DNA from: Paenibacillus sp. FJAT-26967
Lineage (GTDB): Bacteria > Bacillota > Bacilli > Paenibacillales > NBRC-103111
Assembly: GCF_001541095.1 (NCBI RefSeq)
Contig: NZ_LMXH01000001.1
Coordinates: forward strand, 314,385 to 378,384
Reading direction: 5' to 3'
DNA: 64,000 nucleotides
The notes below the pieces were generated by a model. It did not search any database and was not told where the DNA came from. It saw only the letters and a list, made by a program, of their open reading frames with translations. Positions within the stretch are counted from its first letter, which is position 1. Each line of letters starts with the position of its first letter. Below, in pieces: positions 62,584-64,000 of this stretch. The position numbers were made by a program, and so were the translations under genes.

Positions 62584-64000
62584 TTAAGGGGTTTCCCGAA
62601 TCTTGAATTTGCTGATTTCGGCGAAGAGCTGAGCAGCCAGCTCGTGGATATTGTCAGCCTGGGCGGAGAGACTCCGTATGGACGAATCGTTCTCTTCGGA
62701 GGCTGTCGTCACTTCTTGCACGCCGGCGGATGTCTGCTCGGCGATCCCCGCTACGTGCCGGATATGCCGGGCAAGTCCGGCACTATTGGTGAGGGACTGA
62801 CCAATGCGCCCGTTGACGAAGTAAATCTGCTTCGTCACAACGGACATCGATTCCTCGATGGCAGTGAAAGAACCGAGCGTGCGGCTCACGACAAGCTCCT
62901 GCCCGCCGGCTAGATGCCCTGCTTCCGTCACGGCCGCCTGCAGCTCACTCATGCGCCTCTCAACCGAGGCGATGGTACCGGCGGCCCGGCGGGCCTCGTC
63001 ACTGGACTGCTGCGCGAGCAGGCGCACTTCCGAGGCGATGACCGCGAAGCCGCGGCCGTGCTCGCCTGCGGTTGCGGCCTCGATGGCGGCATTCAGCGCC
63101 AGCAGGTGGGTCTGTGACGCGATCTCGGTGATCGCGCCAAGGATCGCGCTCGTCTGCCGGGAGTCGGCGGCAAGCGAGGACATCGAGGCATGCACCTGCT
63201 CCAGGACACGCCTGGAATCTTCGCTGGCCCGCTGAAGCGAGGCAACGGACTCTGCCCCGCGTACCGTGGCCTCGGCCGCCTCTTGGCTTGCCTGATGCAT
63301 GACCGCCGCATATTCGGCGATCTCCCGCGTCTCCCCTTCGAGCAGGGTGACGGCACCCGAGGCATGCTCGGATTCCGCAGCCTGCTCGGCAGCGCCCTGC
63401 GCGATCACGGACATCGCTTGAACGATGTCCCTGTTAGCCGCAGCCGTGTCCGTCGATACGCGCCGGAAGACCTCGGATTGTCCGTTCAGAGTGGAGGCAA
63501 TGCGGCGCGTCTTCTCCAGCATGCCGCGCACCTCCGCGGTCATCCGGTCGAAGCTGCGGCTGAGCTGGCCCAGCTCATCGGGCGCGAGGCTTCCGATGGC
63601 ATGGCGCAGGTCGCCGGCGGCGATCCGCTCGACAGCTTCCTGGAGCTTGCGGATAGGAAGCAGATAAGAGCGGATGATGAGAAGGGCCGTAGCGGAAGCG
63701 ATCAGCAGTGCCACCAAGGCTGCTGCGGCTGTAATCCGTATCGTCTGGCGGATGACCGCCGCCGATTCATCTACAGCAGTCTGCGCTTCTTGGGAATAAG
63801 CACTGTAGAACTGGTCCACATGCGAGAAGATGATCTGCCTGAGCTTCTGTCCCTCACCATAGAAGTGAATCATGCTAAGCTCCAGTTCCCTGGGGCTTAC
63901 AGATTTTTCCTGAATAAGCTTGGCAGCCAAATCAAAATTTGTAAGATAGTCCGAAGAAGCTACAATAAGCTCGCTGCGCCACTCTATCTGTTCTTTACGG
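62584..64000 (-). CDS. Methyl-accepting chemotaxis protein, 5' end beyond the window
   Basis: The frame is open to the right edge (codons reading [19 protein letters not shown] lead into it), so the N-terminus is missing; an internal ATG at 63,930 is not the start. Visible parts: the end of an extracytoplasmic helical sensor ([20 protein letters not shown]), one membrane helix ([20 protein letters not shown]), HAMP ([20 protein letters not shown]), and the MCP signalling hairpin with tip [18 protein letters not shown] and [15 protein letters not shown]. It transmits a chemical signal to CheA/CheW. A receptor near chitinase might respond to chitin breakdown products, but this is only a guess from position. 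Confidence 0.92.
   Translation of the reverse strand, partial: RKEQIEWRSELIVASSDYLTNFDLAAKLIQEKSVSPRELELSMIHFYGEGQKLRQIIFSHVDQFYSAYSQEAQTAVDESAAVIRQTIRITAAAALVALLIASATALLIIRSYLLPIRKLQEAVERIAAGDLRHAIGSLAPDELGQLSRSFDRMTAEVRGMLEKTRRIASTLNGQSEVFRRVSTDTAAANRDIVQAMSVIAQGAAEQAAESEHASGAVTLLEGETREIAEYAAVMHQASQEAAEATVRGAESVASLQRASEDSRRVLEQVHASMSSLAADSRQTSAILGAITEIASQTHLLALNAAIEAATAGEHGRGFAVIASEVRLLAQQSSDEARRAAGTIASVERRMSELQAAVTEAGHLAGGQELVVSRTLGSFTAIEESMSVVTKQIYFVNGRIGQSLTNSAGLARHIRHVAGIAEQTSAGVQEVTTASEENDSSIRSLSAQADNIHELAAQLFAEISKFKIRETP

Overview
The window looks like a chromosomal segment of a spore-forming, Gram-positive bacterium of the Paenibacillaceae, most likely a Paenibacillus. The pointers are Bacillota-type ribosome binding sites with frequent GTG/TTG starts, a CotB/CotG/CotH-like spore coat cluster, a DAP-type MurE paralogue, cre-like catabolite sites, and a secreted M4 protease and GH18 chitinase that both end in fibronectin III repeats plus a short chitin-binding module. 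No rRNA, tRNA, CRISPR array or complete insertion sequence was found. The backbone is moderately GC-rich; two stretches (about 1-5,850 and 8,600-11,260) are much more AT-rich and look acquired.

Layout. 1-5,040: orphan C-terminal tips of RHS/YD-repeat toxins with candidate immunity genes; two tips carry a TAG at the same codon of the conserved core. Between them lie an XRE regulator with its own operators, a phage/plasmid replication-protein remnant and a transposase scrap. 5,030-9,150: an M4 metalloprotease gene whose downstream segment is also present, in decayed form, upstream of it. 9,150-11,260: small hypothetical genes and an ABC-ATPase-like protein without recognisable catalytic motifs, set between two paralogous membrane proteins. 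11,400-18,960 (minus strand): a murein peptidase, then an operon of UgpB-like binding protein, two permeases, SGNH hydrolase, glycerophosphodiesterase and an exported lipoprotein. 19,200-27,020: an SDR with a palindromic operator, divergent DUF4272 and SUFU genes, and a double-kinase hybrid sensor with a REC-BTAD regulator. 27,080-32,830: a leader with a possible attenuator, then GNAT, orphan amino-acid ABC ATPase, flavin monooxygenase, M20 amidohydrolase, N-methyl amino acid oxidase and DinB, resembling the ytmI/tcyN/ytmO sulfur-salvage theme. 33,000-39,300: a divergent sulfonate/nitrate-type ABC transporter with thioredoxin-like, YtkA-like, OsmC-like and CysK-like genes. 39,430-42,740: a MurE paralogue and a FemAB-type ligase. 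42,800-46,520: spore coat genes with threonine-rich repeats and a CotH kinase. 46,800-55,140: DinB, a TIR-like protein with a small partner, ribulokinase, an oxidoreductase, the tRNA hydroxylase TrhO and catalase. 55,960-60,220: a c-di-GMP-I riboswitch ahead of a GGDEF-EAL protein and an orphan sugar-binding lipoprotein. 60,300-64,000: chitinase with a cre site and a strongly folded leader, then a chemotaxis receptor that runs off the window.

Common threads are scavenging of polymers (protease, chitinase, murein peptidase), of glycerophosphodiesters and of organosulfur compounds, each with visible carbon-source or RNA-level control. Function calls rest on motif recognition by eye; no database search was possible.
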